Shown: positions 52,886-60,927 of the stretch, one piece after another
Position numbering within the stretch: position 1 is the stretch's first letter
Layout: the number at the start of each line of letters is the position of its first letter
Origin: JAVVHH01 sp965199665
Lineage (GTDB): Bacteria > Pseudomonadota > Alphaproteobacteria > Acetobacterales > Acetobacteraceae
DNA: 64,000 bases
Direction of reading: 5' to 3'
Assembly (NCBI GenBank): GCA_965199665.1
Contig: OZ241208.1
Coordinates: 558,001 to 622,000, forward strand
Translations under genes and position numbers: made by a program
The notes under the pieces: generated by a model
What the model was told of the DNA's origin: nothing
The model's input: only the letters and a program-made list of their open reading frames with translations
Database searches by the model: none

Positions 52886-53791
52886 CTAGGACCGGTCCGG
52901 CGCCGCATCGGCACGGAGCATGTCGATCAAGGCGCGCAGCGGGGCCGAGACCTGGCGACGGCTCGGAAAGTAGAGATGGAACGATGGCAGCGTCGGGCAC
53001 CAATCGTCCAACACCCGAACCAACTCGCCACGCGCCAGGTGATCGCGGACCAGGGCTTCGTGGATATGAGCCAGGCCGACACCGTCCAGGGCCGCCCCGA
53101 GGATGAGCGCGCGGTCGTCGGCGACGAGCGGACCTGACACGGCGACCTCGACCGTCTCGCCGTCACGAGCGAACACCCAGGGATAGGAGGCGCCGCTCGG
53201 GAAACGGCGCTCGATACAGGTATGGACCGGCAGATCCGCCGGGCTGCCCGGGCGGCCGCTGCGGTTGAGGTAGTCCGGGGACCCGACGACGGCAAAGCGC
53301 AGCGTCGGCCCGACCGGGACGGTGATCATGCTCTCGGCCAGTTGATGGGTCGCACGGATCCCGGCGTCGAACCCCTCGGCGACGATGTCCACGATCTCGT
53401 CGCTGGTCACGACCTCCAGTCTGACCTCGGGGTAGGCGGCCAGGAACCGGCTCATGATCGGTCGGATGACGATCTCGGCCGCATTGCGCGGCACGTTCAG
53501 GCGCAACGGTCCGCTCGGCACCGCCTTGTAGTGGCCGAGCTCGGCGACGGCGTCGGCGATCTCGCCCAGCGCCGGGCCGATCCGCGCGAGCAAGCGCTCG
53601 CCGGCGACGGTGATCCGGATGCTGCGGTTGGTGCGGTTGAACAGGGGCACGCCCAGCGTCTGCTCGAGGCCGCGGATCACGTGGCTCAGGGCGGAGGGGC
53701 TGACCCCGCGCTCCAGTGCTGCCTTGCGGAAGCTGCGATGCCGGGCGACGGCCACGAACACGTCCCATGCGGCGAAGCCGGGCATCGGCAT
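52886..53791 (-). CDS. LysR-family transcriptional regulator
   Basis: A 301-residue LysR regulator. The winged helix-turn-helix is AAWDVFVAVARHRSFRKAAL through VSPSALSHVIRGLEQTLGVP, followed by LFNRTNRSIRITVAGERLL. The effector-binding domain contains RLEVVTSDEIVDIVAEGFDA and VGSPDYLNRSGRP, as in the DhcR/YafC-type subgroup. ATG 53791 (MPMPGFAAW) was chosen; ATG 53812 would add seven residues. It is divergent from the Gfo/Idh/MocA oxidoreductase gene across about 100 bases, the usual arrangement for a LysR regulator and its target. Confidence 0.92.
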   Translation of the reverse strand: MPMPGFAAWDVFVAVARHRSFRKAALERGVSPSALSHVIRGLEQTLGVPLFNRTNRSIRITVAGERLLARIGPALGEIADAVAELGHYKAVPSGPLRLNVPRNAAEIVIRPIMSRFLAAYPEVRLEVVTSDEIVDIVAEGFDAGIRATHQLAESMITVPVGPTLRFAVVGSPDYLNRSGRPGSPADLPVHTCIERRFPSGASYPWVFARDGETVEVAVSGPLVADDRALILGAALDGVGLAHIHEALVRDHLARGELVRVLDDWCPTLPSFHLYFPSRRQVSAPLRALIDMLRADAAPDRS

Positions 53792-53895
53792 GGATGAGGT
53801 CAGCCTCAGCATTTCGTTGAACCCGCGCGCATTGTTCTCAACCCGGCCCGCCCTGTCCACCTCCTATCCCTCGAGGCAACTGAAGGTCGAACTCC

Positions 53896-54993
53896 ATGAA
53901 CAAGACACTCCGCGTCGGCGTCATCGGGGCCAGCGCCCGGCGGGGTTGGGCGAAGATCTCCCATGTTCCCGCGATCCAGCAGCTCGACGGTCTCGAACTC
54001 GCCGCCGTGGTCACCCAGGACCAGCCCTCCGCGGACGAGGCCGCGCGAGCCTTCGGTGCGGCCAAGGCCTACGGCGACCCCAGGCAGCTCTTCGCCGATC
54101 CCGACATCGACATCGTCACGGTGGCGGTGAACGTTCCGGCCCACCGCTCGCTCGTGCTCGGGGCATTGGCGGCGGGCAAGCACGTCTTCTGCGAGTATCC
54201 GCTCGGCCGCGACGTTGACGAAGCCGAGATGCTGGCCCGGGCGGCCCGGGAGGCCGGCGTGCACACGGCGATCGGCTTGCAGCTCCGTGCCAGCCCCGCC
54301 GCGCTGCGCGCCCGCGCGCTCGTCGCCTCCGGCGCGATCGGCCGGGTACTGAACGTTTCCATCCTGTCCACGACGGTGGCGTTCGGCCCGGACACGGAGG
54401 CGGCGATGGCGTTCGCCGAGCAGGCGGAGAACGGGGTCACGCTGGCGACCATCCAGGGCGGGCACACGCTGGACCTCGCGATCTTCGTCCTCGGGGGCTT
54501 CACGGAACTGTCGGCGCTCGCCGGCACCCGGTTCTCGCAGGTGCGGGTGGCGGGCAGGGACGCTGTGGTGACGCAGGCGCGCACGATCCCCGATTACCTG
54601 GCCGTGCTGGCGCGGCTTGAGAGCGGGGCGCCGGTCGCGATCGAGACTGTCGGCGGCCGCCCGGCCGACGACACCCCGTTCCGCTTCACGGTCACGGGCG
54701 AGACGGGCGAGTTGGTCCTGCGAGGCGGCGCTGCCCGCGGCGTCCAGTCGGGCATTCTGCGCCTGTATCGGAACGGCGAGCCGGTGGAGATCGACGCTTT
54801 CGCGGTGCCGGCGCCGGAGACCGCGTCCCACGTCGCCGGGCTCTACGCGCTGATGCGCGACGACATCCTCAACGGGACGCAGTCGGCCCCGGGCTTCGAT
54901 CACGCCGTGCAGATGTCCCGGCTGATCGCGGACGCGATCGGCGCCGCCGCCCGCGGTACCCGCGTCATCGCATCCGACTGGCCGCGGCATTGA
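53896..54993 (+). CDS. Gfo/Idh/MocA-family oxidoreductase, Gal80-like subgroup
   Basis: A 365-residue NAD(P)-binding protein. TLRVGVIGASARRGWAKISH is the N-terminal Rossmann loop, and the second conserved block reads GKHVFCEYPLGRDVDEAEML. Most relatives have EKP at that place, with Lys contributing to catalysis; here it is EYP, close to the CEWPLG of the Gal80-like group. TIQGGHTLDLAIFVLG in the C-terminal domain has the histidine region. It probably oxidises or reduces a sugar or sugar derivative, or acts as a sensor if the missing Lys matters. It is the probable target of the divergent LysR regulator. Confidence 0.85.
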   Translation: MNKTLRVGVIGASARRGWAKISHVPAIQQLDGLELAAVVTQDQPSADEAARAFGAAKAYGDPRQLFADPDIDIVTVAVNVPAHRSLVLGALAAGKHVFCEYPLGRDVDEAEMLARAAREAGVHTAIGLQLRASPAALRARALVASGAIGRVLNVSILSTTVAFGPDTEAAMAFAEQAENGVTLATIQGGHTLDLAIFVLGGFTELSALAGTRFSQVRVAGRDAVVTQARTIPDYLAVLARLESGAPVAIETVGGRPADDTPFRFTVTGETGELVLRGGAARGVQSGILRLYRNGEPVEIDAFAVPAPETASHVAGLYALMRDDILNGTQSAPGFDHAVQMSRLIADAIGAAARGTRVIASDWPRH

Positions 54994-55025
54994 GAAGGAG
55001 TCTCGTCATTGCTCGTCAAAGCAGT

Positions 55026-55044
55026 TCCTTCAAAATAGAAAGGA
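55026..55044. promoter_or_regulatory. Possible LysR autoregulatory dyad
   Basis: TCCTT (55026-55030) and AAGGA (55040-55044) form a short inverted repeat with a 9-base AT-rich centre, 27 bases upstream of the LysR gene at 55072. The patch is strikingly A/T-rich for this genome and is likely part of the promoter. Arms of five bases can arise by chance, so confidence is low. Confidence 0.25.
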
Positions 55045-55071
55045 TCGAAAGACAATCTTGCAGGCTTTTGC

Positions 55072-56001
55072 ATGTCGAATTTGCCCGACTTCGAGGGCTT
55101 GGCCATGGTGGCCAAGGTCGCAGAGGAACGCTCCTTCGCCGGCGCCGCCCGCGCCCTGAACGTCTCGGTGCCGACGGTGTCGCGGGCGGTGAGCCGGCTG
55201 GAAGAGCGCGTGGGCGGCCGGATCTTCAACCGGACCTCGCGCAGCCTAGCCTTGACCGATCTGGGCCGCTCCGTCGCCGAGCGCGCGGCGCGGATATACG
55301 CCGACGCGGAGGAGGCCGAGAGCTCGGCCCGCGACCAATCGTCGCGGCCGAGAGGGACGATCCGGCTGGCGGTGCCGATGTCGTTCGGCCTGCGCTGGGT
55401 CGCACCGCTGATGCCGGCGTTTCTCCGCCTGCATCCCGAGATCAAGGTCGACCTCCACCTCGGAGACGCCCAGGTGGACCTCGTGGGCGATGGCTTCGAC
55501 GCCGCGCTGCGGATCGCGATGCTGGAGGAGTCGTCGCTGGTCGTCCGCCGCCTTTGCCCGATCGGACGCTCGGTGGTCGCGTCCCCGTCCTACGTCGCGC
55601 GCTACGGGCAACCGCAGCATCCCGGCGAGCTGCGCGCACATCACTGTCTCGGCTATGCTTTCAGGCCGACGCGGGATGTGTGGCACTTCACCGGAGCGGA
55701 CGGCACGCAGGTCTCGGTCGAGCCGTCCGGGCCTTTGCGCGTCACCAACGTCGATGCGCTGGTGCCGACGATCCTGGACGGGATGGGGATCGCGGAATTG
55801 CCGGAGTTCATCGCGAGCGAGCACCTCGCCAGCGGCCGCTTCGTGGAGATCCTGCCGAACTGGACGCTATCGTCAGGCGGGCTCTACTTCGTGACCCCGA
55901 CGGCGCGGAACCGCCCGGCCAAGGTCGACGCACTCGCGGCATTCCTCACGCCGAGGCTGTCCGCGCCACAATGGCGCTCTCGCTCACCGGGGAACGCCTG
56001 A
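55072..56001 (+). CDS. LysR-family transcriptional regulator
   Basis: A 309-residue LysR regulator. The DNA-binding part is FEGLAMVAKVAEERSFAGAA through LNVSVPTVSRAVSRLEERVG, then RIFNRTSRSLALTDLGRSVA. The effector domain has VDLHLGDAQVDLVGDGFDAA and GRSVVASPSYVARYGQPQHP. It follows the Gfo/Idh/MocA gene by 78 bases on the same strand but has its own AT-rich upstream region. Its 3' end overlaps the aldo/keto reductase remnant on the opposite strand by 18 bases. Target genes are not obvious; the aldo/keto reductase is the nearest candidate. Confidence 0.92.
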   Translation: MSNLPDFEGLAMVAKVAEERSFAGAARALNVSVPTVSRAVSRLEERVGGRIFNRTSRSLALTDLGRSVAERAARIYADAEEAESSARDQSSRPRGTIRLAVPMSFGLRWVAPLMPAFLRLHPEIKVDLHLGDAQVDLVGDGFDAALRIAMLEESSLVVRRLCPIGRSVVASPSYVARYGQPQHPGELRAHHCLGYAFRPTRDVWHFTGADGTQVSVEPSGPLRVTNVDALVPTILDGMGIAELPEFIASEHLASGRFVEILPNWTLSSGGLYFVTPTARNRPAKVDALAAFLTPRLSAPQWRSRSPGNA

Positions 56002-56229
56002 CGGCCCGGCGGAGACGCCCGACGGCGTGGCGGCGGGCGACACTGGCGGGTCGAGCGCTGCGAGGTCGTCCGCGTCGAGCGCGTGGGCACGGCCGAAATC
56101 GAGCAACGCGTCGAGTTGCGGCACCGTCCGCGCGCCGGCCACGGCGGTTGAGACCCGGGGGTCGCGCAGCACCCAGGCGAGCGCCAGTTGCGCCATGCTC
56201 TGGCCGCGCCGTTCGGCGACGGGCGCCAT
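55984..56229 (-). pseudogene. 3' fragment of an aldo/keto reductase gene
   Basis: Eighty-one codons encode the C-terminal end of an aldo/keto reductase: PVAERRGQSMAQLALAWVLR (the helix before the last barrel strand) and DPRVSTAVAGARTVPQLDAL (the NADPH-binding region), ending in a Pro-rich tail. The rest of the roughly 330-residue barrel is missing. It begins about 20 bases after the stop of an intact but different aldo/keto reductase gene on the same strand. The fragment cannot fold as an enzyme. A deletion or recombination between two neighbouring reductase genes is the simplest explanation. Confidence 0.75.
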
Positions 56230-56250
56230 GGTCCCGAGCAGGGGGCCGCG

Positions 56251-57216
56251 TCAGGCCGCCTTTGCGGCTGCCGGCCCTTCCAGCCCGAGCCCGCTGACGG
56301 CAGCGAACTGCGCCAGCAGCCGCGCCCGGTCGGCCTCCGGCAGCGCCGGTCGCAGCAGGGACGCGACGTTGGCCCGCAGATGGGCCGGGCTGCCGGTGCC
56401 GAACAGCACGACGTCCGCCCCCGGTTCATGCCGGGCGAAGCGGTAGGCCGCGTCCGTCACGTTCTCCGCCCCGCCCTCGTGCACCAGGAAGCCGAGCGGG
56501 TCGGGCTCCTCGGCGACCGCCGCCGCCAACCGGCCCGCCGCCGCCTCGGCACGAAGGCCGGCGGCCAGCGCGTCCGGGCGGGCGAAGATGCCCCGCACCG
56601 CATGCATGATCAGGGTGCCGACCCCGGTCGCCCGGGTGCGCACGAACAGCGCGTCGGAGGCGGTGCGATGCAGCATGTTGAACGCGACCATCACCGTATC
56701 GAACACGCCGCTGTCGACGGCGTCGAGCAGCACGCGGTGATCGGGATCTTGGGACGCGTTCTCCGTGATGCCGAGGTATCGGAACTTGCCGGCCGCTTTC
56801 GCCCGCAGCAACACCGGCACGACCTGGTCCATCGTCGCCCGGTAATCGGCAGCGGCGACGCCATGCAGCTGGAAGATGTCGACGTGATCCGTCCCGAGCG
56901 TTCGCAGCGAGTTTTCCAGGCTGCGCAGGACGTCCGCCGGGTCGTTGATCCCGTCACTGCGCTTCACGCCGCATTTGGTGGCGATCACCACCTCCTCGCG
57001 CGGCAGCCCGGCGATGGCCTGGCCGACGATGGCCTCCGTCCCGTAATTCGCCGCCGTGTCGATCAGGTTGATGCCGCTGTCGAGCGCCAGCCGCACCAGC
57101 GCGACCGATTCCGCCTCGGTCTTGCCGGTGTTCTTGCCGAGCCGGCTGAACCCCCCGCATCCGAGGCCGGCGACGCTGACCCGCAGGCCGGTGCGGCCGA
57201 GAGTGGTGAAGTCCAT
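56251..57216 (-). CDS. Aldo/keto reductase
   Basis: A 321-residue NADPH-dependent aldo/keto reductase. The family opening FTTLGRTGLRVSVAGLGCGG is followed by LDSGINLIDTAANYGTEAIVG (catalytic Asp and Tyr), VVIATKCGV (catalytic Lys) and HVDIFQLHGV (catalytic His), so the tetrad is complete. TDAAYRFARHEPGADVVLFG lies in the cofactor-binding end. It probably reduces aldehydes or oxidises a sugar lactol. ATG 57216 was chosen; a longer frame to 57378 gives Arg-rich, non-homologous sequence. It is transcribed away from the PRC-barrel gene end, 121 bases downstream of it. Confidence 0.9.
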   Translation of the reverse strand: MDFTTLGRTGLRVSVAGLGCGGFSRLGKNTGKTEAESVALVRLALDSGINLIDTAANYGTEAIVGQAIAGLPREEVVIATKCGVKRSDGINDPADVLRSLENSLRTLGTDHVDIFQLHGVAAADYRATMDQVVPVLLRAKAAGKFRYLGITENASQDPDHRVLLDAVDSGVFDTVMVAFNMLHRTASDALFVRTRATGVGTLIMHAVRGIFARPDALAAGLRAEAAAGRLAAAVAEEPDPLGFLVHEGGAENVTDAAYRFARHEPGADVVLFGTGSPAHLRANVASLLRPALPEADRARLLAQFAAVSGLGLEGPAAAKAA

Positions 57217-57337
57217 TCGCAAGTGCTCCCGATCCGACCCTAATCGCGGACGAGGAGCATCTAACCGTCCGCGCGGCTGCGGGTCGAGCGCATCGCGTCG
57301 GCCTCTGCCCCGATCCGCGAGCTGGCCGCCAGCCAGT

Positions 57338-57799
57338 CTAGTGGGACGGTTTGGCCAAGCCGACCTTGATGACGGCATTCGCGTCCACCGGTGTCGTCGT
57401 CCCGGGCGAGACGGTCGGGAGTTGCCGAAGCTGAGCCGGGGTCAGCGCGACGACCTCGACGACGTCGCCGAGGAGCACCAGGGCGTCGACCGGGACCGAG
57501 ACGGGTCGAGCGCCAAAACCCAGGAAGCCGCTCAGCGCGATGATCGCCGCAAGGCTCCCGTCGGCCTGGCGGACGATCTGTTCCAGCTTGCCCAGATGGT
57601 TCTGACTTTCGACGGGCTCGATCACGTCGCGCCGGATGAGGTCGCCGACCCGTACGGGTTGCGGGAACCGCATCGCGGCCGATTGGGCCAGGCTCATGCC
57701 GGGCGGCGGCGGCATGCCGCCCGGGGTCGGGCTCTGCGCAGCCGCCGATCCGGCCGACAGCAGGGTGAGGCCGATGGCGAGCGCGCGAAACCGGATCAT
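57338..57799 (-). CDS. Exported PRC-barrel domain protein
   Basis: A 153-residue protein with a signal peptide (MIRFRALAIGLTLLSAGSAAAQ), a short Pro-rich stretch and one PRC-barrel-like domain, VRVGDLIRRDVIEPVESQNH through LIRR-to-LVLLGDVVEVVALTP. PRC barrels are small beta barrels found in photosynthetic reaction centre H subunits and RimM, often acting as protein or cofactor docking modules. The ATG overlaps the stop of the molybdoenzyme gene by 4 bases, so it is probably a periplasmic companion of that enzyme. No catalytic motif is visible. Family assignment is moderate. Confidence 0.72.
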   Translation of the reverse strand: MIRFRALAIGLTLLSAGSAAAQSPTPGGMPPPPGMSLAQSAAMRFPQPVRVGDLIRRDVIEPVESQNHLGKLEQIVRQADGSLAAIIALSGFLGFGARPVSVPVDALVLLGDVVEVVALTPAQLRQLPTVSPGTTTPVDANAVIKVGLAKPSH

Positions 57800-58563
57800 A
57801 GGCCGGCGAACCAGGGGAAACCGAGCGTCTCCCAGTAGCCGCCCGAATAGGTGTTGCTCACCTCGATCGCGGTGATCCATTTCGGGTTCTTGTAGCCGAG
57901 CTTGGTCGACATCCGCAGCCGCAGCGGGAAGCCGAACGGGTCGGCCAGCGTCTCGTCAGCATACTGAGTGGCGAGCATCGTTTGCGGATGCAGTGCGGTC
58001 GCCATGTCGATGCTGCTCGGGTAGTCGTCGGCGGTCTTGAAGGCGACGTATTTGGCGGTGAGATCGGCGCCCACGCGCTCGAGAAAGGTGCGGAGCGGCA
58101 CGCCGCTCCATTGGCCGATATAGTCCCAACCCTCGACGCAGATGTGCTTGATGATCTCCGTCTGCCGCGGCAGTGCGTCGATCTGCGGCAGCGTCCAGGG
58201 TCGCTTGTCTGCGATCAGCCCGGCCAGCTCCAGGCGCCAGCTGGCGCCGTCGACCGGCTTGACGTCCGTCACGTCGTAATAGGCGTTGAACTTGGGCGGC
58301 TTGAGCACCGCCGACGCCGGATAGGTCGGCGCGAGCTTGGTGGGATCGAACAGCCAGGCCTGCACGCCGTCGTTCATCCGGGAGATGGCGAGCAGCGCGT
58401 CCTCGACGGAGCGGGGCCGGGTCACGTCGCAGCCGGTCAGCAAGCTGAGGGCGCCGAGCGACAGGCCGCCTCGGATCAGCCCGCGTCGCTCCAGCGAGCG
58501 CAGCAACGGGCGGTGATCGTCCAGGATGGCGGGGTCGGGCCGTTTGAGAGGGCGGAAGCTCAT
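57796..58563 (-). CDS. Molybdopterin-dependent oxidoreductase, MsrP/YedY-like, lipoprotein-type signal
   Basis: A 255-residue periplasmic molybdoenzyme of the sulfite oxidase/MsrP superfamily. The signal LERRGLIRGGLSLGALSLL-TGC combines a twin-arginine-like pair with a lipobox Cys at about residue 45. The molybdopterin domain has KHICVEGWDYIGQWSGVPLR, with the Cys that ligates molybdenum, and FGFPLRLRMSTKLGYKNPKW and WITAIEVSNTYSGGYWE. MsrP repairs oxidised periplasmic methionine; this protein is shorter (255 versus about 330) and lacks a neighbouring MsrQ, so the substrate may differ. It overlaps the cytochrome gene by 4 bases and the PRC-barrel gene by 4 bases. Confidence 0.85.
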   Translation of the reverse strand: MSFRPLKRPDPAILDDHRPLLRSLERRGLIRGGLSLGALSLLTGCDVTRPRSVEDALLAISRMNDGVQAWLFDPTKLAPTYPASAVLKPPKFNAYYDVTDVKPVDGASWRLELAGLIADKRPWTLPQIDALPRQTEIIKHICVEGWDYIGQWSGVPLRTFLERVGADLTAKYVAFKTADDYPSSIDMATALHPQTMLATQYADETLADPFGFPLRLRMSTKLGYKNPKWITAIEVSNTYSGGYWETLGFPWFAGL

Positions 58564-59234
58564 GGCCGCGGCTCGGCGGCGCGATGCCGCGCCGGGTCGA
58601 GGCGCGGGCCGCCGGTGAGCATGGCCCACAGCGTCTGCGGCACCAGCAGCGACAGCGCGACATGGACGATCAGGAAACCGACGATCACCGCCATGCCGAC
58701 GAAGTGGATGATGCGGGCCGCCTGGAAGCCGCCCAGCAAGGAGACCAGCCCCGAAAACTGGACCGGCTTCCAGATCGCCAGCCCGGTCACGACCTGGGCG
58801 ATGCCGGCCAGGATCACCACGATGTAGAGGATCTTCTGCACGGCGTTGTAGGTCGTCAGGTCGCTGTGATCGATCTTGAAGCGAAGCGTCTCGCCGACGG
58901 TCTTGATGATGTCGCGCCCGCGGATCGGCAGCAGGCGCTCCCGCAGCCGCCCGGTCACCACGCCATAGGTCAGGTAGACCAGCCCGTTGATCACCAGCAG
59001 CCACATGCCGGCGAAATGCCAGTTCAGGCTCCACGCCGCCCAGTCGCCGAGGCGCAGGCTCTTGGGGAACAGCAGCCCGCGGATGATGACGTCGTCGTTG
59101 TAGATGCCCCAGCCGGAGGTGATCATGACGATCATCGCCACGGCGTTGACCCAGTGCATGATCCGGACCGGCCACGGGTGCAGCCGCCGTCCGCCGGGTC
59201 GGTCCGGGCGGCGCAGGTCGGTCGTCTCGCTCAT
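58560..59234 (-). CDS. Cytochrome b/b561-type membrane subunit
   Basis: A 224-residue inner-membrane cytochrome b with four membrane segments. Histidines at VRIMHWVNAVAMIVMI, LNWHFAGMWLLVIN, ARIIHFVGMAVIV and FLIVHVALSL can bind two b-type haems, as in formate dehydrogenase gamma and b561-like subunits. It likely passes electrons between quinone and the molybdoenzyme whose gene overlaps it by 4 bases. ATG 59234 was chosen over an upstream ATG at 59279. It heads the three-gene unit cytochrome-molybdoenzyme-PRC-barrel; 223 bases without a recognisable gene lie upstream. Confidence 0.88.
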   Translation of the reverse strand: MSETTDLRRPDRPGGRRLHPWPVRIMHWVNAVAMIVMITSGWGIYNDDVIIRGLLFPKSLRLGDWAAWSLNWHFAGMWLLVINGLVYLTYGVVTGRLRERLLPIRGRDIIKTVGETLRFKIDHSDLTTYNAVQKILYIVVILAGIAQVVTGLAIWKPVQFSGLVSLLGGFQAARIIHFVGMAVIVGFLIVHVALSLLVPQTLWAMLTGGPRLDPARHRAAEPRP

Positions 59235-59457
59235 CGCCGGCCCCCCCGGTCTCGATCGGAGCCCGCTCGGAAGGCGCACTGCATCGCATTTGCCGCTTCA
59301 ATTGAGGAACCGGCGAGGTATAGCGGCACCGTGTTCAATCCTCCAGCAAAACGTCCGATCGCCGGCCGCGCCGCTTCGACGATGGCAGCCGCGGACGCCG
59401 GTGATCCCGATCTCGCCGACATCCGCACAGACCGGACCGGGGACGACGGAGCGCCGC

Positions 59458-60150
59458 TCACCATGGCAGGGTCTCGTCGAAGCGGTCGACGTAGCGCAGG
59501 CCGGGCTTGCCGCGGTTGGCCTCGATCATGTCGACGACCAGGGGGATGCTCTGCTCGATCGAGAGCGACGCTTGGCTGCCCCCCATCTCGGTCCGCACCC
59601 AGCCCGGCGCCACCAGCAGCAAGCTGTGGCCGTCGCGGGCGTGCTGGGCGGCGTAGCCCTTCATCAGCATGTTGAGCGCCGCCTTGCTCGACGAATAAAG
59701 CTGCCACCCGCCGGTGGCGTTGGCGATGCTGCCGAGGCCGGACGTCATGATCGCGATCGTGCCGCCCGCCGGCACCAGATTGCCGAGGATTTCCACCGCC
59801 CGCACCGGGGCCAACGCGTTGACCAGCATCATGTCGAGAAAGTCCTTCTCCTTGGCTTGCACCGGCGACAGCTCGATGGCGCGCGCAATGCCCGCGTTGA
59901 CGAACAGGATGTCCAGCCGCCGCCCCTCGAGGCGCTGGCGCAGCGCCCGCACCGCGCCGGCATCGGCCGTATCGACCCGCTCGAGCTCGAGCGCGCCGGG
60001 GAAGCGGACCGCGAGCGCCTCCAACCCCTCTGCCTTGTCACGCATCGTGGCGATGACCTGAAAGCCGCGGCCCAGCCATTCCTGCGCCAGCGCGAGGCCG
60101 AGGCCGCGAGAGGCGCCGACCACCAAGACCGTTCCCGATCGTTCCGACAT
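59458..60150 (-). CDS. SDR-family oxidoreductase
   Basis: A 230-residue short-chain dehydrogenase. The cofactor loop is VVGASRGLGLALAQEWL near residue 8, followed by MRDKAEGL (suggesting NADPH), LFVNAGIARAIEL and the catalytic Ser/Tyr/Lys in MTSGLGSIANATGGWQLYSSSK. ATG 60150 has GGAG 7 bases upstream; ATG 60162 is an alternative. The gene lies 46 bases downstream of another SDR gene on the same strand, so it is probably the last of the peroxiredoxin-SDR-SDR operon controlled by the divergent LysR gene. The substrate is unknown. Confidence 0.88.
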   Translation of the reverse strand: MSERSGTVLVVGASRGLGLALAQEWLGRGFQVIATMRDKAEGLEALAVRFPGALELERVDTADAGAVRALRQRLEGRRLDILFVNAGIARAIELSPVQAKEKDFLDMMLVNALAPVRAVEILGNLVPAGGTIAIMTSGLGSIANATGGWQLYSSSKAALNMLMKGYAAQHARDGHSLLLVAPGWVRTEMGGSQASLSIEQSIPLVVDMIEANRGKPGLRYVDRFDETLPW

Positions 60151-60196
60151 GCTCAACTCCATTGGCGGTTCATGGCGACGTTGCCCGGCGCCAGCA

Positions 60197-60913
60197 TCAG
60201 AACGCCGCCCTGCCGATGGATGCGCCACCGTCGACATGGATCGTCTGGCCGGTGATGAACCCGGCCTCGTCCGACAGCAGGAAGGCGATCGCGGCGGCGA
60301 TCTCCTCCGGACGGCCGAAACGCTGCATCGGCACGGCCGCCAGATAGCGCCGCTCGCCCTCGCTCCCCGGCGGGTTGTTGGCGCGGAACAGCTCCGTTTC
60401 GGTCGGCCCCGGCGCCACCGCGTTGACCGTGATCCCCGTCGCCGCGAGCTCCAACGCCCAGGAGCGGCTGAAGCTCACCAGCGCGGCCTTGGCGGCGGCA
60501 TAGGCGGTCCGCTCGGGCGCGCCCAGAATCGTCAGGCTCGAGATGTTGACGATCCGCCCCCAGCCGCGCGCCGCCATGCCGGGCAGCAACGCCTGCGCCA
60601 GCTGAAGGGCGGGGTGCAAGTTGACGCGCATCACCTCTTCCAGCGCGCTCAGCTCGATCGTTCCCAATCTTTGCGGCCGCACGAGACCGACGTTGTTGAC
60701 CGCGCCGTCAAAGACGAAGCGGCTCGTCAGGTCGGCGAGCACCGCTCCCGTCGCGTCCTGATCCGACAGGTCTACGGGGACGAGCGTCCCGGGGAAGTCC
60801 GGTACGGCGCCGCGGGCCAAGCCCACGACGTGGTGCCCGCCGCGCGCCAGGCGATGCGCCAAGGCCAGCCCGATACCCTTGCTGGCGCCCGTGACGAGAA
60901 AGGTGCGTGACAT
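60197..60913 (-). CDS. SDR-family oxidoreductase (FabG-like)
   Basis: A 238-residue classical SDR. TGASKGIGLALAHRLARGG is the cofactor loop, NNVGLVRPQRLG the NNxG block, NISSLTILGAPERTAYAAAK the catalytic Ser and YxxxK, and PGPTETELFR follows. The C-terminal FLLSDEAGFITGQTIHVDGG is the standard ending. It resembles 3-oxoacyl-ACP reductases and other broad SDRs. It starts 14 bases after the peroxiredoxin stop on the same strand and is the second gene of the operon. The ATG follows GAGGGATCGTCC. Confidence 0.9.
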   Translation of the reverse strand: MSRTFLVTGASKGIGLALAHRLARGGHHVVGLARGAVPDFPGTLVPVDLSDQDATGAVLADLTSRFVFDGAVNNVGLVRPQRLGTIELSALEEVMRVNLHPALQLAQALLPGMAARGWGRIVNISSLTILGAPERTAYAAAKAALVSFSRSWALELAATGITVNAVAPGPTETELFRANNPPGSEGERRYLAAVPMQRFGRPEEIAAAIAFLLSDEAGFITGQTIHVDGGASIGRAAF

Positions 60914-60927
60914 GGACGATCCCTCGT

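Noticed and set aside
52876..52894. Possible hairpin between the alpha/beta hydrolase and LysR genes (CGGCCC and GGACCG)
   Set aside because: The stem has a mismatch, overlaps the LysR stop codon and lacks a T-tract, so I do not call it a terminator.
53792..53895. GTTGA and TCAAC arms as a LysR site in the gap between the LysR and Gfo/Idh/MocA genes
   Set aside because: The arms are short, 17 bases apart, and do not fit the T-N11-A rule; chance cannot be excluded.
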